Shown here in pieces: positions 7,820-16,856 of a stretch of 64,000 bases of DNA. Within the stretch, counting starts at the first letter, position 1; each line of letters starts with the position of its first letter. The notes under the pieces are model-generated. The model was not told the origin of the DNA and made no database searches. It worked only from the letters and a program-made list of their open reading frames with translations. The DNA is from an uncultured bacterium (GTDB lineage: Bacteria > Patescibacteriota > Saccharimonadia > Saccharimonadales > Saccharimonadaceae): the NCBI GenBank assembly GCA_902761145.1, contig CACWJA010000002.1, forward strand, positions 215,369 to 279,368. The letters are read 5' to 3'. Made by a program: the position numbers and the translations under genes.

Positions 7820-8755
7820 TTATAATGTACAGCGGGTAAGTCTTTCGATAAGAGCAGCATAGGCGCGCGCCGTGGCTTCAATCACCTCTGGTACAAGCTC
7901 GGGATGTTCGGTGCCAAGAGCTTTTTGCTCGGCGATAAAGTCTCTAATGATCTGCTTATCCAGAGACTTGAACATCTCGCGACCAGAAGCGTCTTTGGTC
8001 TTGTACATATACCGCGACGAGTCCGGTGTAAGTAGCTCGTCGCCGAATCTGATAGTACCATACCGGTCAACGCCAAGCTCAAACTTAGTATCCATTAGTA
8101 TGAGGCCGCACTGGGCGACATATTTGTATGCATCCTTGTAGAGGCCGAGACATAACTCACGAACGGTCTCGGCTGTATCGGCCGAGTGACCTTCGGCGCG
8201 GAGGATGTCGGCGAATTCATCGAAGGTGATGTTTTCGTCGTGTTGGCCCTGAGGCGCTTTGGTGGTCGGCGTAAAGATGGGTTCGTGCGATTTGTCACCC
8301 TCGTTTAAAAATTTGTCGCCCTCGTTTAAACCTTCCGGTAGATGGACACCACAGAACTCGCGTGCGCCTTTTTGGTACTCTTTCCAGAGGCTACCATAGA
8401 TATGTCCGCGAACGATGCATTCTACGGGAAACATACGGAGTTTCTCCATTTTGGTGCATCTGCCCGCAAACTCTTTGGTGTTGAACTCCGGGTCGTCAAG
8501 CTTTCCGTACGGATTGATAAGCGGAATCGTGTCTACATTGCAGCAGTAATATGCCGTATCATAGCCTTTACTTTCCGCCCAGACAGACCAGAATGCCGAT
8601 ATAGCGGTCAGATATTTACCTTTGCCAGGGATAACTGCTTTCAATATTTTATCGAATGCGGACACCCTGTCGGTAGCACACAATATAAGTTTGGTGCCGT
8701 CTTCACTTTCGTATACATTTCGGACTTTGCCCGAGAACCTAAGGTCATATTTCAA
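7820..8755 (-). CDS. purC: SAICAR synthetase (PurC), isolated
   Basis: PurC ligates aspartate to CAIR in purine biosynthesis, using ATP. Family features include the N-terminal FSGKVRNVYE, ATDRVSAFD, VECIVRGHIYGS, FTPTTKA and L-I-L-M-D-T-K-F-E-F-like LMDTKFELG; 311 residues is normal for the long type. Translation probably starts at TTG 8755, preceded by AAGGAG on the minus strand, with a -10 TACAAT further up. A seven-residue unit is duplicated in tandem (LNEGDKF LNEGDKS, near 8290-8330), lengthening the loop before EPIFTP. No other purine gene is in the window, and its codons (many CTC, GTC and CCG) differ from the CTA/GTA-rich neighbours, suggesting acquisition. Confidence 0.93.
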   Translation of the reverse strand: MKYDLRFSGKVRNVYESEDGTKLILCATDRVSAFDKILKAVIPGKGKYLTAISAFWSVWAESKGYDTAYYCCNVDTIPLINPYGKLDDPEFNTKEFAGRCTKMEKLRMFPVECIVRGHIYGSLWKEYQKGAREFCGVHLPEGLNEGDKFLNEGDKSHEPIFTPTTKAPQGQHDENITFDEFADILRAEGHSADTAETVRELCLGLYKDAYKYVAQCGLILMDTKFELGVDRYGTIRFGDELLTPDSSRYMYKTKDASGREMFKSLDKQIIRDFIAEQKALGTEHPELVPEVIEATARAYAALIERLTRCTL

Positions 8756-8919
8756 AAAATCACTCCTTTATATAAATGTGCTCCCTTTATAATTGTACCA
8801 TATTTTCGTGACAAAGTCAATGTTCACTCCTGTTGACGAGATGCTTAGATTGACTTAGTATAGAAACCTGAGCACAAAAATAGCCAGCAATATAACTGGC
8901 TATTTGGAGCGCTATATTA

Positions 8920-10914
8920 TTATCTTCTGCTCATAAATCGTTTCTTGGCTGTAGCCCTTGTCACGAGGTAGCCTCCGACTCCTATCACTGATACACCTGC
9001 GGCCGCCAACACTAGGATGTTTATACCGCCAGTGGTGCTAGATGCGCTGCCTGTAAACATACCAGTTTCCGGAGCTTTGTCTACTATCTTGATAGTTTGA
9101 CCTTCGTCGTCTAGATCCTCATGGGATGCTATGGTGTCATAGTCGTCTGTGGTGGAATTTAAAATCAATGCTTTTTCAAATACTACTACATCGGTACCGC
9201 CAAGGCCAGTTGTATCAAACTTGAATTCCATATCTACTTCGCCGCAGTCTTCCTCTGGAGTAATTGTGATAGACTTGGACACAACTTCATTGTTGGACTT
9301 AATTGGTTCACCAGTTGACTTGTTCATAAGAGTACCTATGATGGTATATTCTTTGCCAGCCACTAGGCAGTACTTAATACGGTCATTTATAGTAGCCTCC
9401 CCATCCGCGATGATAGTCTTATCGCCATCGCTAGCATCTGTAGCCGTAGTGCCTAAGGAGACTACTCTGATAGTCTGGTCTGGATCATCTATCTCCTCAT
9501 GCGAGGTAATAAGCTCATTGTCAAGATAGAGAGATTCAAATACAACTAGATCTTTGCCACCGAGTTCACTGCCGTCAAACTCAAAAGTCATTTCTGCAGT
9601 ACCACAGCTTGTGGTAGGGGTGAAGGTTACTTCGCTTGTGACTGGCTCTCCTCCGATGAGAAGCTCTTTACCCGTAGATTTATCCATGAGCTTACCTTTG
9701 ATTGTATATTCCTTGTTAGGGACGACACAATATTCTACAACATCTTTGATGTATGAAGTGGTACCTGCCTGGACGAACTTGTCACCGTCTTCTGCATCGG
9801 TAGCGGTAGTGTCTAGGGAGACACCTTTATTGTTAAATGTTAAGTGCCCTGTGCCACCATTTCGGTCAAGTGTAATCGTTTTTGAGGTAGGTGGAGTAAG
9901 TATATAATAATTATTGGTGCCAGACTCTACTATCTTGTATTCAACCCCCAGTGGAAGATTACTAAATGTAACCTTGCCGGTACCGCCAGTTATTGTTGCC
10001 TCTAGCATGGGGTCATTTGCGTTGAAGAATGTTCCACCGTTAATACCTGCAGCATAGATGCGGCGACCAGAGTTGTTGTAAAGTTTGAAGGTAATGCCAT
10101 CGAATTCTGCACCAGAACATTTTTTGCCAGTGCTATCGCATTTTTTGACTTCGATATTAGCAGACTGCGGTGCAAGTTTAATCCAAACCATTTGCTGCGT
10201 TTGTGTGCTTATAGTATATAAGGCGGAGTTTTGCGCTATAAGCCAGGCGTCGCTCGAGCTCGTTACCAAACTCTGCAGTGCAGGGGCTATCGTGTCGGTT
10301 ATCAAACTCCTGTGCCCTGAAGTTAGCCCGACCATTATGTCGTCTTCGGAGTCTTCAGGAGGATAAACTTGACCATATAGGTACCCAATAACCGCATGAA
10401 CGTATGCATACCTTAGTTCTTTTTCACTCTCGCTACCATAGCCCCCACCTAGGTCGTTGAAATGAAGAGTATTATTCATGATATCGGCCGAGTTGACTGG
10501 GGTTGTCTGTCCAGCATCTGCAGTATCTGCAAGGTAGATAAGTAATTTAATGGCATTTAGCTCGACCCTACCATTGTTGCCAGGTGGGGCGATTTCCTCT
10601 ACTTGAGACATCTCTCCTGTGGGAGTATCTTCATAAGGCTGTGCGCAGTATGCCCTTTGCCACGTGCTACTTCCTTTATAACTGATTTCAAAATTTCTTG
10701 TAAGCCAATTATCATAGTTTATAGTTTTGCTCCATCTTATATTAACTTCTTCGCCAGTTAATGCTCCCACCTCGTCTTCTTCGATTTCTGCTGCGTTGAC
10801 GTGAAATGTTTTGACCATCTTGGCTGCGAAAAAGGCTCCGCCCAGCAGAAACGCTAAACTAAGCACAGACAGCATGGCACGTTTGAATATTTTGATTTTT
10901 GATAGTTTTATCAT
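8920..10914 (-). CDS. Thioester-domain / VaFE-repeat surface adhesin
   Basis: Start ATG 10914 is preferred because AAAAGGA lies just upstream; an in-frame ATG 20 codons earlier overlaps the promoter. After a signal/TM segment (MLSVLSLAFLLGGAFFAAK) comes a probable thioester domain: Cys90 in RAYCAQP and Gln240 in TQQMVW fit the [Y]C and TQxxxW motifs that form an internal Cys-Gln bond used to capture host surfaces covalently. Then follow a SpaA-like domain (roughly residues 253-345) and two VaFE repeats (each starting TTATDAxDGDK). The C-terminus is APETG, a hydrophobic helix and a basic tail KKRFMSRR. At 664 residues it is a complete, sortase-anchored adhesin candidate. The thioester assignment is inference from motifs. 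Confidence 0.8.
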   Translation of the reverse strand: MIKLSKIKIFKRAMLSVLSLAFLLGGAFFAAKMVKTFHVNAAEIEEDEVGALTGEEVNIRWSKTINYDNWLTRNFEISYKGSSTWQRAYCAQPYEDTPTGEMSQVEEIAPPGNNGRVELNAIKLLIYLADTADAGQTTPVNSADIMNNTLHFNDLGGGYGSESEKELRYAYVHAVIGYLYGQVYPPEDSEDDIMVGLTSGHRSLITDTIAPALQSLVTSSSDAWLIAQNSALYTISTQTQQMVWIKLAPQSANIEVKKCDSTGKKCSGAEFDGITFKLYNNSGRRIYAAGINGGTFFNANDPMLEATITGGTGKVTFSNLPLGVEYKIVESGTNNYYILTPPTSKTITLDRNGGTGHLTFNNKGVSLDTTATDAEDGDKFVQAGTTSYIKDVVEYCVVPNKEYTIKGKLMDKSTGKELLIGGEPVTSEVTFTPTTSCGTAEMTFEFDGSELGGKDLVVFESLYLDNELITSHEEIDDPDQTIRVVSLGTTATDASDGDKTIIADGEATINDRIKYCLVAGKEYTIIGTLMNKSTGEPIKSNNEVVSKSITITPEEDCGEVDMEFKFDTTGLGGTDVVVFEKALILNSTTDDYDTIASHEDLDDEGQTIKIVDKAPETGMFTGSASSTTGGINILVLAAAGVSVIGVGGYLVTRATAKKRFMSRR

Positions 10915-11196
10915 GTGTGTCCTTTTTTGTATTAATTTTTGTGTTAGACCTTTTGTACTCCTTATTATATACATAAACTTTTTATTGTCAAGTACTTTTT
11001 TGGATTTTTTTTATAATTTTTAAAAATACAAAAAAATAGGTATTATATGTTACATAGCGCGTTGTTGTCCGTATAGCTAAACAAGAAAAATACTCTTTAC
11101 AACTTTACAAAAATAGTCTAAAATAACAGTATAGAGTCTTGGAGCTGGTTTAATATTAGCGCTCCGACCGTAATATATAATAAAAAGGAGATAAGG

Positions 11197-12381
11197 ATGG
11201 CGAATTTTGACCGTTCAAAGCCGCATATTAATGTCGGCACCATGGGTCACGTAGACCATGGAAAAACTACTTTAACTGCTGCGATTACCAACGTACTCGC
11301 AAAGCGTCTGCCAAGTGATGTTAACAAGGCAGTTGCTTATGATCAGATTGACAACGCCCCTGAGGAAAAGGCACGTGGTATCACTATTGCTACTTCTCAT
11401 CAGGAATATGAATCTGAGAAGCGTCACTACGCGCACGTAGACATGCCAGGGCACGCAGATTATATTAAGAACATGATCACCGGTGCTGCTCAGGTAGATG
11501 GTGCTATTCTAGTGGTAGCTGCCAATGATGGTCCTTTGCCACAGACACGTGAGCACGTACTACTTGCTCACCAGGTAAACGTGCCGAAGATCATCGTATT
11601 CCTAAACAAAATGGACTTAGCCGATCCAGAGCTAGTAGAGCTAGTAGAAATGGATGTACGCGATCTACTTAACAAGTATGGGTTCGATGGTGACAACGCT
11701 CCTATCATCAAGGGCTCTGCTACTAAAGCTCTTGAGGGCGACAAAGAAAACGAAGACGCAGTCATGGAGCTCGTCAAAGCTATGGATGAGTACTTCGATG
11801 TGCCAGAACACGATCTGGATAAGCCATTCTTGATGCCTATTGAGGACGTATTCTCTATCAAAGGTCGTGGTACCGTAGCTACTGGCCGTATCGAGCAGGG
11901 CGTAGTAAAGCTAAATGATGAAGTAGAAATCGTAGGTCTTAAGGATACTCAGAAGTCCGTAGTGACCGGTATCGAGGCCTTCCATAAGACTTTGGATCAG
12001 GGTCAGGCTGGTGACAACGCAGGTTTATTGCTTCGTGGTATCGAACGCGACCAGATCGAGCGTGGTCAGGTAATTGCCAAACCAGGCACCATCACCCCAC
12101 ACACCGAATTTGAAGCACAGGTTTACATCTTGAAGAAAGAGGAAGGTGGACGCCACACTCCATTCTCCAAGGGCTATAAGCCACAGTTCTATTTCCGCAC
12201 CACTGACGTGACTGGTGAGGTAGAGCTTCCTGCGGACAAGGAAATCGTAATGCCTGGTGACCAGGTAACCTTCAAGGTAAAGCTCTTAGCTCCAGTAGCT
12301 ATGAACGAACAGGATCGTTTCGCTATCCGTGAAGGTGGCAAGACCGTAGGTTCTGGTGTGATCACCAAGGTTATAAAGTAG
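11197..12381 (+). CDS. tuf: Elongation factor Tu
   Basis: EF-Tu carries aminoacyl-tRNA to the ribosome as a GTP complex. G1 GHVDHGKT is at residues 17-24, switch I ends [11 protein letters not shown]3 is [13 protein letters not shown]4 is NKMD, and all three domains are present (394 residues). The start is ATG 11197 after AAAAAGGAG. The upstream 280 bp hold a leader with a GGAGC...GCTCC hairpin near 11141-11165. It is transcribed alone, ending at a terminator at 12418. Confidence 0.98.
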   Translation: MANFDRSKPHINVGTMGHVDHGKTTLTAAITNVLAKRLPSDVNKAVAYDQIDNAPEEKARGITIATSHQEYESEKRHYAHVDMPGHADYIKNMITGAAQVDGAILVVAANDGPLPQTREHVLLAHQVNVPKIIVFLNKMDLADPELVELVEMDVRDLLNKYGFDGDNAPIIKGSATKALEGDKENEDAVMELVKAMDEYFDVPEHDLDKPFLMPIEDVFSIKGRGTVATGRIEQGVVKLNDEVEIVGLKDTQKSVVTGIEAFHKTLDQGQAGDNAGLLLRGIERDQIERGQVIAKPGTITPHTEFEAQVYILKKEEGGRHTPFSKGYKPQFYFRTTDVTGEVELPADKEIVMPGDQVTFKVKLLAPVAMNEQDRFAIREGGKTVGSGVITKVIK

Positions 12382-12417
12382 CTTAATACTAGTCTTCCTA
12401 GTAAAGCAAGACGAAAA

Positions 12418-12447
12418 AGAGTTGGAGATTGCCTCTGGCTCTTTTTT
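12418..12447 (+). terminator. Terminator after tuf
   Basis: AGAGTTGGAG pairs with CTCTGGCTCT (10 bp including G-U pairs), followed by TTTTTT. Confidence 0.8.
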
Positions 12448-12538
12448 GTTACAAGAGTACTATATATCTATACTATATTTTACTTGGTCATCCCTTTATG
12501 TTAGAATTATATTAATGCATTATTCTGGAGGTGATTGG

Positions 12539-13060
12539 ATGCATATATCTATTGTGATGGCAGTGTTTGCAGCTTCCGTAATAGCCATACTGATAATCCG
12601 TTCGTCATACAGAAAGCGTAGCACCTTGAAAAGCGTTTTGTTTGCCTTGTCCACTTCAACTCTCGTAATATCTGGCGTACTTGCTATAGGATTTGAATGG
12701 CGTGCAGAAAAAATTTACACGCAAACTTCTTCCGTACCATCAAAAGCAACTACCCTGGCGAAAATTAAGAATACTAGCTGTTACCTTATCTTAGATGATG
12801 ATGAGTACAAATTTCTGTGTAAAGATAGTAATGGAGAAGATAAGAGCCAAAGGGTCGAGAAAAATAACTGTGAGGTGACTTTCGGCAACGAAGCTCCCAA
12901 AATAATCTCTAAGGAAGTCGTGAAGAACTGCCGCGAAGAATGGCTATTTTTGATCGGAGAAGTCAAACAGGAAAAGGAAGTTGCATACGAACTTGTAGTC
13001 CCGAGTGAAGAGAGTATATTGGATACGAGCAGACTAAAACGCGCACCAGCCGGGCCATAA
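12539..13060 (+). CDS. Small membrane protein of unknown function
   Basis: I do not recognise this family. ATG 12539 is chosen because GGAGGTG lies 5 nt upstream, and a TAGAAT -10 box is near 12502; the frame extends further upstream but into the tuf terminator. The product of 173 residues has two N-terminal membrane helices (about residues 2-20 and 30-48) and then an extracytoplasmic or cytoplasmic domain of about 120 residues. That domain contains four Cys residues (TSCYL, KFLCKD, NNCEV, KNCREE) that could form two disulfides if exported. It sits alone between tuf and rpsJ, with its stop codon inside the terminator hairpin. Confidence 0.7.
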   Translation: MHISIVMAVFAASVIAILIIRSSYRKRSTLKSVLFALSTSTLVISGVLAIGFEWRAEKIYTQTSSVPSKATTLAKIKNTSCYLILDDDEYKFLCKDSNGEDKSQRVEKNNCEVTFGNEAPKIISKEVVKNCREEWLFLIGEVKQEKEVAYELVVPSEESILDTSRLKRAPAGP

Positions 13061-13076
13061 TGCCCGGCTTTATCTT
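13048..13076 (+). terminator. Terminator overlapping stop of small membrane gene
   Basis: AGCCGGGC / GCCCGGCT stem with CATAAT loop (containing the stop codon), then a T-rich run. Confidence 0.85.
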
Positions 13077-13094
13077 GATTTTTATGACAAAGTG

Positions 13095-13103
13095 TGGTAT
13101 AAT
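13095..13103 (+). promoter_or_regulatory. Extended -10 promoter of rpsJ
   Basis: TGGTATAAT; the predicted start near 13110 leaves an approximately 85-nt leader. Confidence 0.75.
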
Positions 13104-13129
13104 GGTGTTATTAGATTAATTAATGATTT

Positions 13130-13186
13130 ACCTCTAAAAACTTATCGACAAGCCATCTAAGTGCTTATCTAAGGTTATAGAGGAAG
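13130..13186 (+). promoter_or_regulatory. Structured rpsJ leader (candidate)
   Basis: CCTCTA (near 13131) pairs with TAGAGG (near 13178), enclosing AAGC...GCTT, just upstream of the ribosome site and ATG 13197. Ribosomal protein operons are often autoregulated through such leaders; this instance is inferred only. Confidence 0.35.
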
Positions 13187-13196
13187 AAAGGACAAA

Positions 13197-13523
13197 ATGG
13201 CAGAAGCCAAGAAAAACGAAGGATTGAAGATCCGTATCAGACTAAAGGCCTACGATCATCGCGTGATTGACCAGAGCGCACGGCAGATTGTAGATACCGC
13301 AATCCGCACTGGTGCCAGCGTAAGTGGCCCAATACCACTACCTACCAAGCGCAGTACTTTTACCGTAGTAAAATCACCACACGTATACAAAACTGGCGGT
13401 GAGGCTTTTGAAATGAAAGTACACAAGCGTTTGATCGATATTTCCAATGCTACGCCAAAGACAATAGAGAGTTTGCAAAATCTCTCCTTGCCGGCCGGTG
13501 TAGACGCCGAAATAAAAATGTAA
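13197..13523 (+). CDS. rpsJ: Ribosomal protein uS10
   Basis: S10 is a small-subunit head protein. Signature stretches are [21 protein letters not shown] and KRLIDI; the 108 residues include a short N-terminal extension (MAEAKKNEG). AGAGGAAGAAAGG precedes ATG 13197. S10 normally heads the large S10 operon (rplC, rplD and so on); here no ribosomal gene follows and the unit ends in a large hairpin. Confidence 0.97.
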   Translation: MAEAKKNEGLKIRIRLKAYDHRVIDQSARQIVDTAIRTGASVSGPIPLPTKRSTFTVVKSPHVYKTGGEAFEMKVHKRLIDISNATPKTIESLQNLSLPAGVDAEIKM

Positions 13524-13533
13524 AAATCTTGTT

Positions 13534-13617
13534 AAGTCCCATCATCTCGGTACTTTCTTCGCTTGCTCGTCCAGCAGACGCGCTTCGCTCGGAGAAAATA
13601 CCGACCTGGTGGGCCTT
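13534..13617. repeat. Long imperfect inverted repeat after rpsJ
   Basis: The outer arms AAGTCCCATCATCTCGGTA and TACCGACCTGGTGGGCCTT pair imperfectly, enclosing a CG-rich core (CGTC/GACG hairpin and TCGCTTGCTCG / GCTTCGCTCGG). It lacks an immediate U tract. Function unknown: a terminator, processing signal or small palindromic element. Confidence 0.6.
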
Positions 13618-13726
13618 ATTCAAAATTTTTATTGCATTATAATGGTCTATTGATGAGCCTTGCCTGGGAGTTTTATCGGAAGTTCTGATTTGTTGTATCT
13701 GTGACATAGGTAAGTTTGTCGCTTTG

Positions 13727-13735
13727 TGCTATAAT
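13727..13735 (+). promoter_or_regulatory. Extended -10 promoter of cell-wall operon
   Basis: TGCTATAAT, with only 7 nt to ATG 13743: predicted leaderless. Confidence 0.75.
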
Positions 13736-13742
13736 ATGATGT

Positions 13743-15014
13743 ATGAGCAAAATTGCTAAGCTAAAGAAGCGATTTTATTTCGTTGCTGCGAGGTATTTTC
13801 GACATTTTGCAGATAAGGCATTGAGACGTTGGCGTCCACGTGTAATTGCAGTGACGGGCTCGGCCGGTAAGACCACTATGCTTAATTTGATTGAGCATGA
13901 AATGGGCGCAAAAGCACATTATTCGCACGATGCGAACAGTGCTTTTGGGGTGAGTTTTGATATTTTGGGGCTAAAAGGAGTGCGCGGGTCGAAATTACGT
14001 TGGCTGCACCTGTTTATAGCTGCACCATTAAAAGCTATTTTCTCACGCCGTAAAGAAAAATTCTATGTGGTAGAGATAGACGGCGAGCGTCCACATGAGA
14101 CAGAGTTCTTGGCTGAGTGGTTAAAGCCGGAGGTGACTATATGGGTATCTATTGGACGTTCGCACGCGGCGCAATTCGAAAAAGAAGTGCAGGAAGGACG
14201 TTTTGCTAGCTTAGACGAGGCTATAGCGGCAGAATTTGCCAACTTGCCACAAAATACCACTAAGAGAGTATATATAGATGCGGATTCTAAGGTGATGAAG
14301 ACGGCAACCAAGGATATTAAGGCTAAGGTAATTCCTATTAAAAAGACTATTATTAAAAAATACGTCGTTTACCCAGATTCAACAGATTTTACCTATGGTG
14401 ACACTACTTTTCATTTTAATCACCCTGAACCTAAGGATATCGCGTTCAATCTACTAGTATTACAAGATCTAATGAAATATCTAAAAATGCCTTTTGAGCC
14501 TGATTTTTCCGGTATGCGAATAGCGCCGGGGAGAAGCTCTTATTTTAAGGGTAAAAAAGGCATAGAGATAGTAGATAGTAGCTATAATGCACATATGATT
14601 TCGATGGCATCGGTGCTAGACATGGCGCGTAGGATGCACGCCGAGAAGAAATGGCTCGTAATAGGCGATATTGTAGACCAAGGATCTACTGAGGCGGAAG
14701 AACATAAAAAATTAGCGCACCTGATAGCCGATGTATCCCCAGACAAAGTAATCCTGGTAGGCAAGCGCACCAAGAAGTACACCGTACCAGAGTTAAGGGA
14801 ACTCGGTATCTCGGCTGTGGCTACCACCGACCCCAGAAAGGCCCTTGAGTATATAGAGAAAAAAATACGCGGCAATGAAACTATCATTTTTAAAGGTAGC
14901 CAGTATTTAGAGTGGATAATAGAGAAATTACTCGCTAACCCAGACGACGCAAAAAAACTATGCCGTCGGGAAAAAGCTGCAGTGCAGCGTCGTAAAAGCT
15001 GGGGGCTAGACTGA
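13743..15014 (+). CDS. Short Mur ligase family protein (MurF-like, lacks N-terminal UDP-binding domain)
   Basis: Mur ligases join amino acids or peptides to a carboxylate using ATP. The P-loop TGSAGKTT is at residues 38-45, only about 40 residues from the start, whereas in MurE and MurF it follows a domain of about 100 residues that binds the UDP-sugar. The central domain (EIDGERPHE, WVSIGRSHAAQF) and the C-terminal domain (SSYNAH, VIGDIVDQG, FKGSQ) are present in 423 residues. The missing domain suggests an unusual acceptor, as in MurT or other amide ligases. It is first in an operon with a hydrolase, a DegT aminotransferase and two FemAB proteins, so peptidoglycan peptide or cross-bridge chemistry is likely. 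Confidence 0.85.
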   Translation: MSKIAKLKKRFYFVAARYFRHFADKALRRWRPRVIAVTGSAGKTTMLNLIEHEMGAKAHYSHDANSAFGVSFDILGLKGVRGSKLRWLHLFIAAPLKAIFSRRKEKFYVVEIDGERPHETEFLAEWLKPEVTIWVSIGRSHAAQFEKEVQEGRFASLDEAIAAEFANLPQNTTKRVYIDADSKVMKTATKDIKAKVIPIKKTIIKKYVVYPDSTDFTYGDTTFHFNHPEPKDIAFNLLVLQDLMKYLKMPFEPDFSGMRIAPGRSSYFKGKKGIEIVDSSYNAHMISMASVLDMARRMHAEKKWLVIGDIVDQGSTEAEEHKKLAHLIADVSPDKVILVGKRTKKYTVPELRELGISAVATTDPRKALEYIEKKIRGNETIIFKGSQYLEWIIEKLLANPDDAKKLCRREKAAVQRRKSWGLD

Positions 15015-15057
15015 TGCATAAGATCTTTAAAAAAAATGGAACGAATGGAGGTAACTA

Positions 15058-15738
15058 GTGGTAGATTTATACTTGATTCATGGATGGACATATACAGTGG
15101 AACCATGGAAAACAACTTTAGCAATACTTAGAGATAACGGCATAAGCGTAAAAATGCTACATGTGCCTGGGTTGACAGAAAAGTCAAGCAAAGTCTATAC
15201 TATTGAGGACTACATGGAATGGGCAGATGAGAATATACCGGACGGCGCAGTGGCACTCGGGCACTCCAATGGCGGGAGGATACTGCTTAATCTTTGTGCT
15301 GATAACCCAAAGAAACTGCGTTATATGATACTCCTAGATGCAGCTGGTATATACGAGCCATCAGCACGTAAAAAAATCGTGGAAAAGGTGGCTAAACTGG
15401 GTAAACCTTTAAAAAAGGTTCCTCTTATGGATAAGGCTTTTCATAAGATTACTGGGTCTACAGATTACTCAAGAGCGCCAGCAAATATGAAGCAAACTCT
15501 TACAAATATGCTAGAGTCAGATAAAAAACTCGACTTTAGTAAGATTACTACAAAAACATTTATCCTATGGGGAAAGAAAGATACTACTACTCCGCCACGG
15601 CAGGCTACCGCGATGTATGAGAAATTACCAAATGCTGAATTGAAATTTTATGCAAATTGGACGCACGCTCCGTATATTTCTGACCCTGATGGGCTAGCAA
15701 GGGCACTCACTACACTAGTCAAAAGGATAAAAAAGTGA
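15058..15738 (+). CDS. Alpha/beta hydrolase
   Basis: A 226-residue alpha/beta-hydrolase-fold protein. The start is GTG 15058 behind GGAGGT. The oxyanion region LIHGWTYT is at the N-terminus, the nucleophile elbow is GHSNGG, the acid is in WGKKDTTTPP and the catalytic His is in NWTHAPY, so the triad is complete. The substrate is unknown; an ester, thioester or peptide bond is possible. It ends in the GTGA overlap with the DegT gene, inside the cell-wall operon. Confidence 0.85.
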   Translation: MVDLYLIHGWTYTVEPWKTTLAILRDNGISVKMLHVPGLTEKSSKVYTIEDYMEWADENIPDGAVALGHSNGGRILLNLCADNPKKLRYMILLDAAGIYEPSARKKIVEKVAKLGKPLKKVPLMDKAFHKITGSTDYSRAPANMKQTLTNMLESDKKLDFSKITTKTFILWGKKDTTTPPRQATAMYEKLPNAELKFYANWTHAPYISDPDGLARALTTLVKRIKK

Positions 15739-16856
15739 GGCATTATTATTTAGGATTGGCGGCAAATTATAGTGGAGGACATCTGCTAAGGCATACTTTT
15801 GCGATAGGAAGAGAACGCGATAGGACCATCTTACAACAATATCTTGCGCAAAAGTATAATGGGGATGCATTACTGACAAAAAATGGCAGATCCGCACTAA
15901 CATTAGCACTCAAAGCTTATTTCAAGCCAGGTGATGGAATAGTTGTGAACGGTTTTACTTGTTATGCCGTATATGAGGCAATAAAAGCAGCCAAGATGGT
16001 ACCTATCTGGGCGGACATCAATAAGGACAATTTGAATTTTGACACAAAGACGCTTAGTAAGGCAATAAGTAATAATAACCAAAATCGAGGCGTGCCCATA
16101 AGGGGATTAATCATCCAAAACTCACTCGGGAATGTTGTGAATATTTCGGAAATAGAGAATTTTACAAAAAAGCATAATTTAACAATCATCGAAGATCTAG
16201 CGCATTGTGTTGGGGCAAAATACGCGGACGGCCGTGAAGTTGGCACTATAGGGGCCGCGGCGGCACTTTCCTTTGGCAAAGAGAAGTCTATTGATACGAT
16301 ATCTGGCGGAGCGGTAGTCCTGCATCACCCCTATTATTCCAAGATTGAAGTGCCTGGTAAACTTCCGAAAATATCCGATACTTTGAGGGCTAGGTTTTAT
16401 CCCGTGTTTGGTGCGGTAGCACGAGGTTTGTCACATATATATCTTGGCGGCATCTGGATGAGGATATTAGTGAAAATACATTGGGTAGAAAAATCAGCCG
16501 ACAACAAACTTGATCTTACACGGAAAATCGCTAAGTTCGAGGCAAAAATGGCGTTAGACCAACTTAAAAACCTACGGGAGCATAACAAGGTTCCTTTAAG
16601 AACGTATCGTCTAGTAGAAGACAGGCCCCAAGTGCTGAGCACGCTACGTAGCAAGGGATTTTACTTTGACGGACTGTGGTACGAAAAGCCAGTTTCACCA
16701 GAAAGATATTACAAGAAAGTACGGTTCCCAGAAAGTGATTGTCCGGTAGCAGTAGAGGTAGCAAGCAAAATAATAAACTTACCGACTTATTATAATAAAA
16801 AAGATCTAGTGCCAGCAGAAGAAGTGATTAAAAAGTATAGAGAGGAGCAAAAATGA
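15735..16856 (+). CDS. DegT/DnrJ/EryC1-family PLP aminotransferase
   Basis: This family forms amino sugars or transaminates related substrates with PLP. The start is GTG 15735, overlapping the previous stop. Family features are TKNGRSALTLAL (PLP phosphate site), EDLAHCVGA with the PLP-ring Asp, and LSFGKEKSIDTISGGAV, in which Lys184 aligns with the PLP Schiff-base lysine. At 373 residues it is complete. Such enzymes usually act on nucleotide-linked keto-sugars, but the neighbours (Mur ligase, FemAB) suggest a wall precursor as substrate; that is inference. It overlaps the first FemAB gene by 4 bp. Confidence 0.85.
   Translation: MRHYYLGLAANYSGGHLLRHTFAIGRERDRTILQQYLAQKYNGDALLTKNGRSALTLALKAYFKPGDGIVVNGFTCYAVYEAIKAAKMVPIWADINKDNLNFDTKTLSKAISNNNQNRGVPIRGLIIQNSLGNVVNISEIENFTKKHNLTIIEDLAHCVGAKYADGREVGTIGAAAALSFGKEKSIDTISGGAVVLHHPYYSKIEVPGKLPKISDTLRARFYPVFGAVARGLSHIYLGGIWMRILVKIHWVEKSADNKLDLTRKIAKFEAKMALDQLKNLREHNKVPLRTYRLVEDRPQVLSTLRSKGFYFDGLWYEKPVSPERYYKKVRFPESDCPVAVEVASKIINLPTYYNKKDLVPAEEVIKKYREEQK

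Noticed and set aside
12422-12538. Upstream TTG start for the small membrane protein
   Set aside because: It would begin inside the tuf terminator; ATG 12539 has a clear GGAGGTG site and its own promoter.
13450-13707. Minus-strand 85-codon frame after rpsJ
   Set aside because: It lies over the long inverted repeat, overlaps the rpsJ 3' end, and shows no ribosome site or family.
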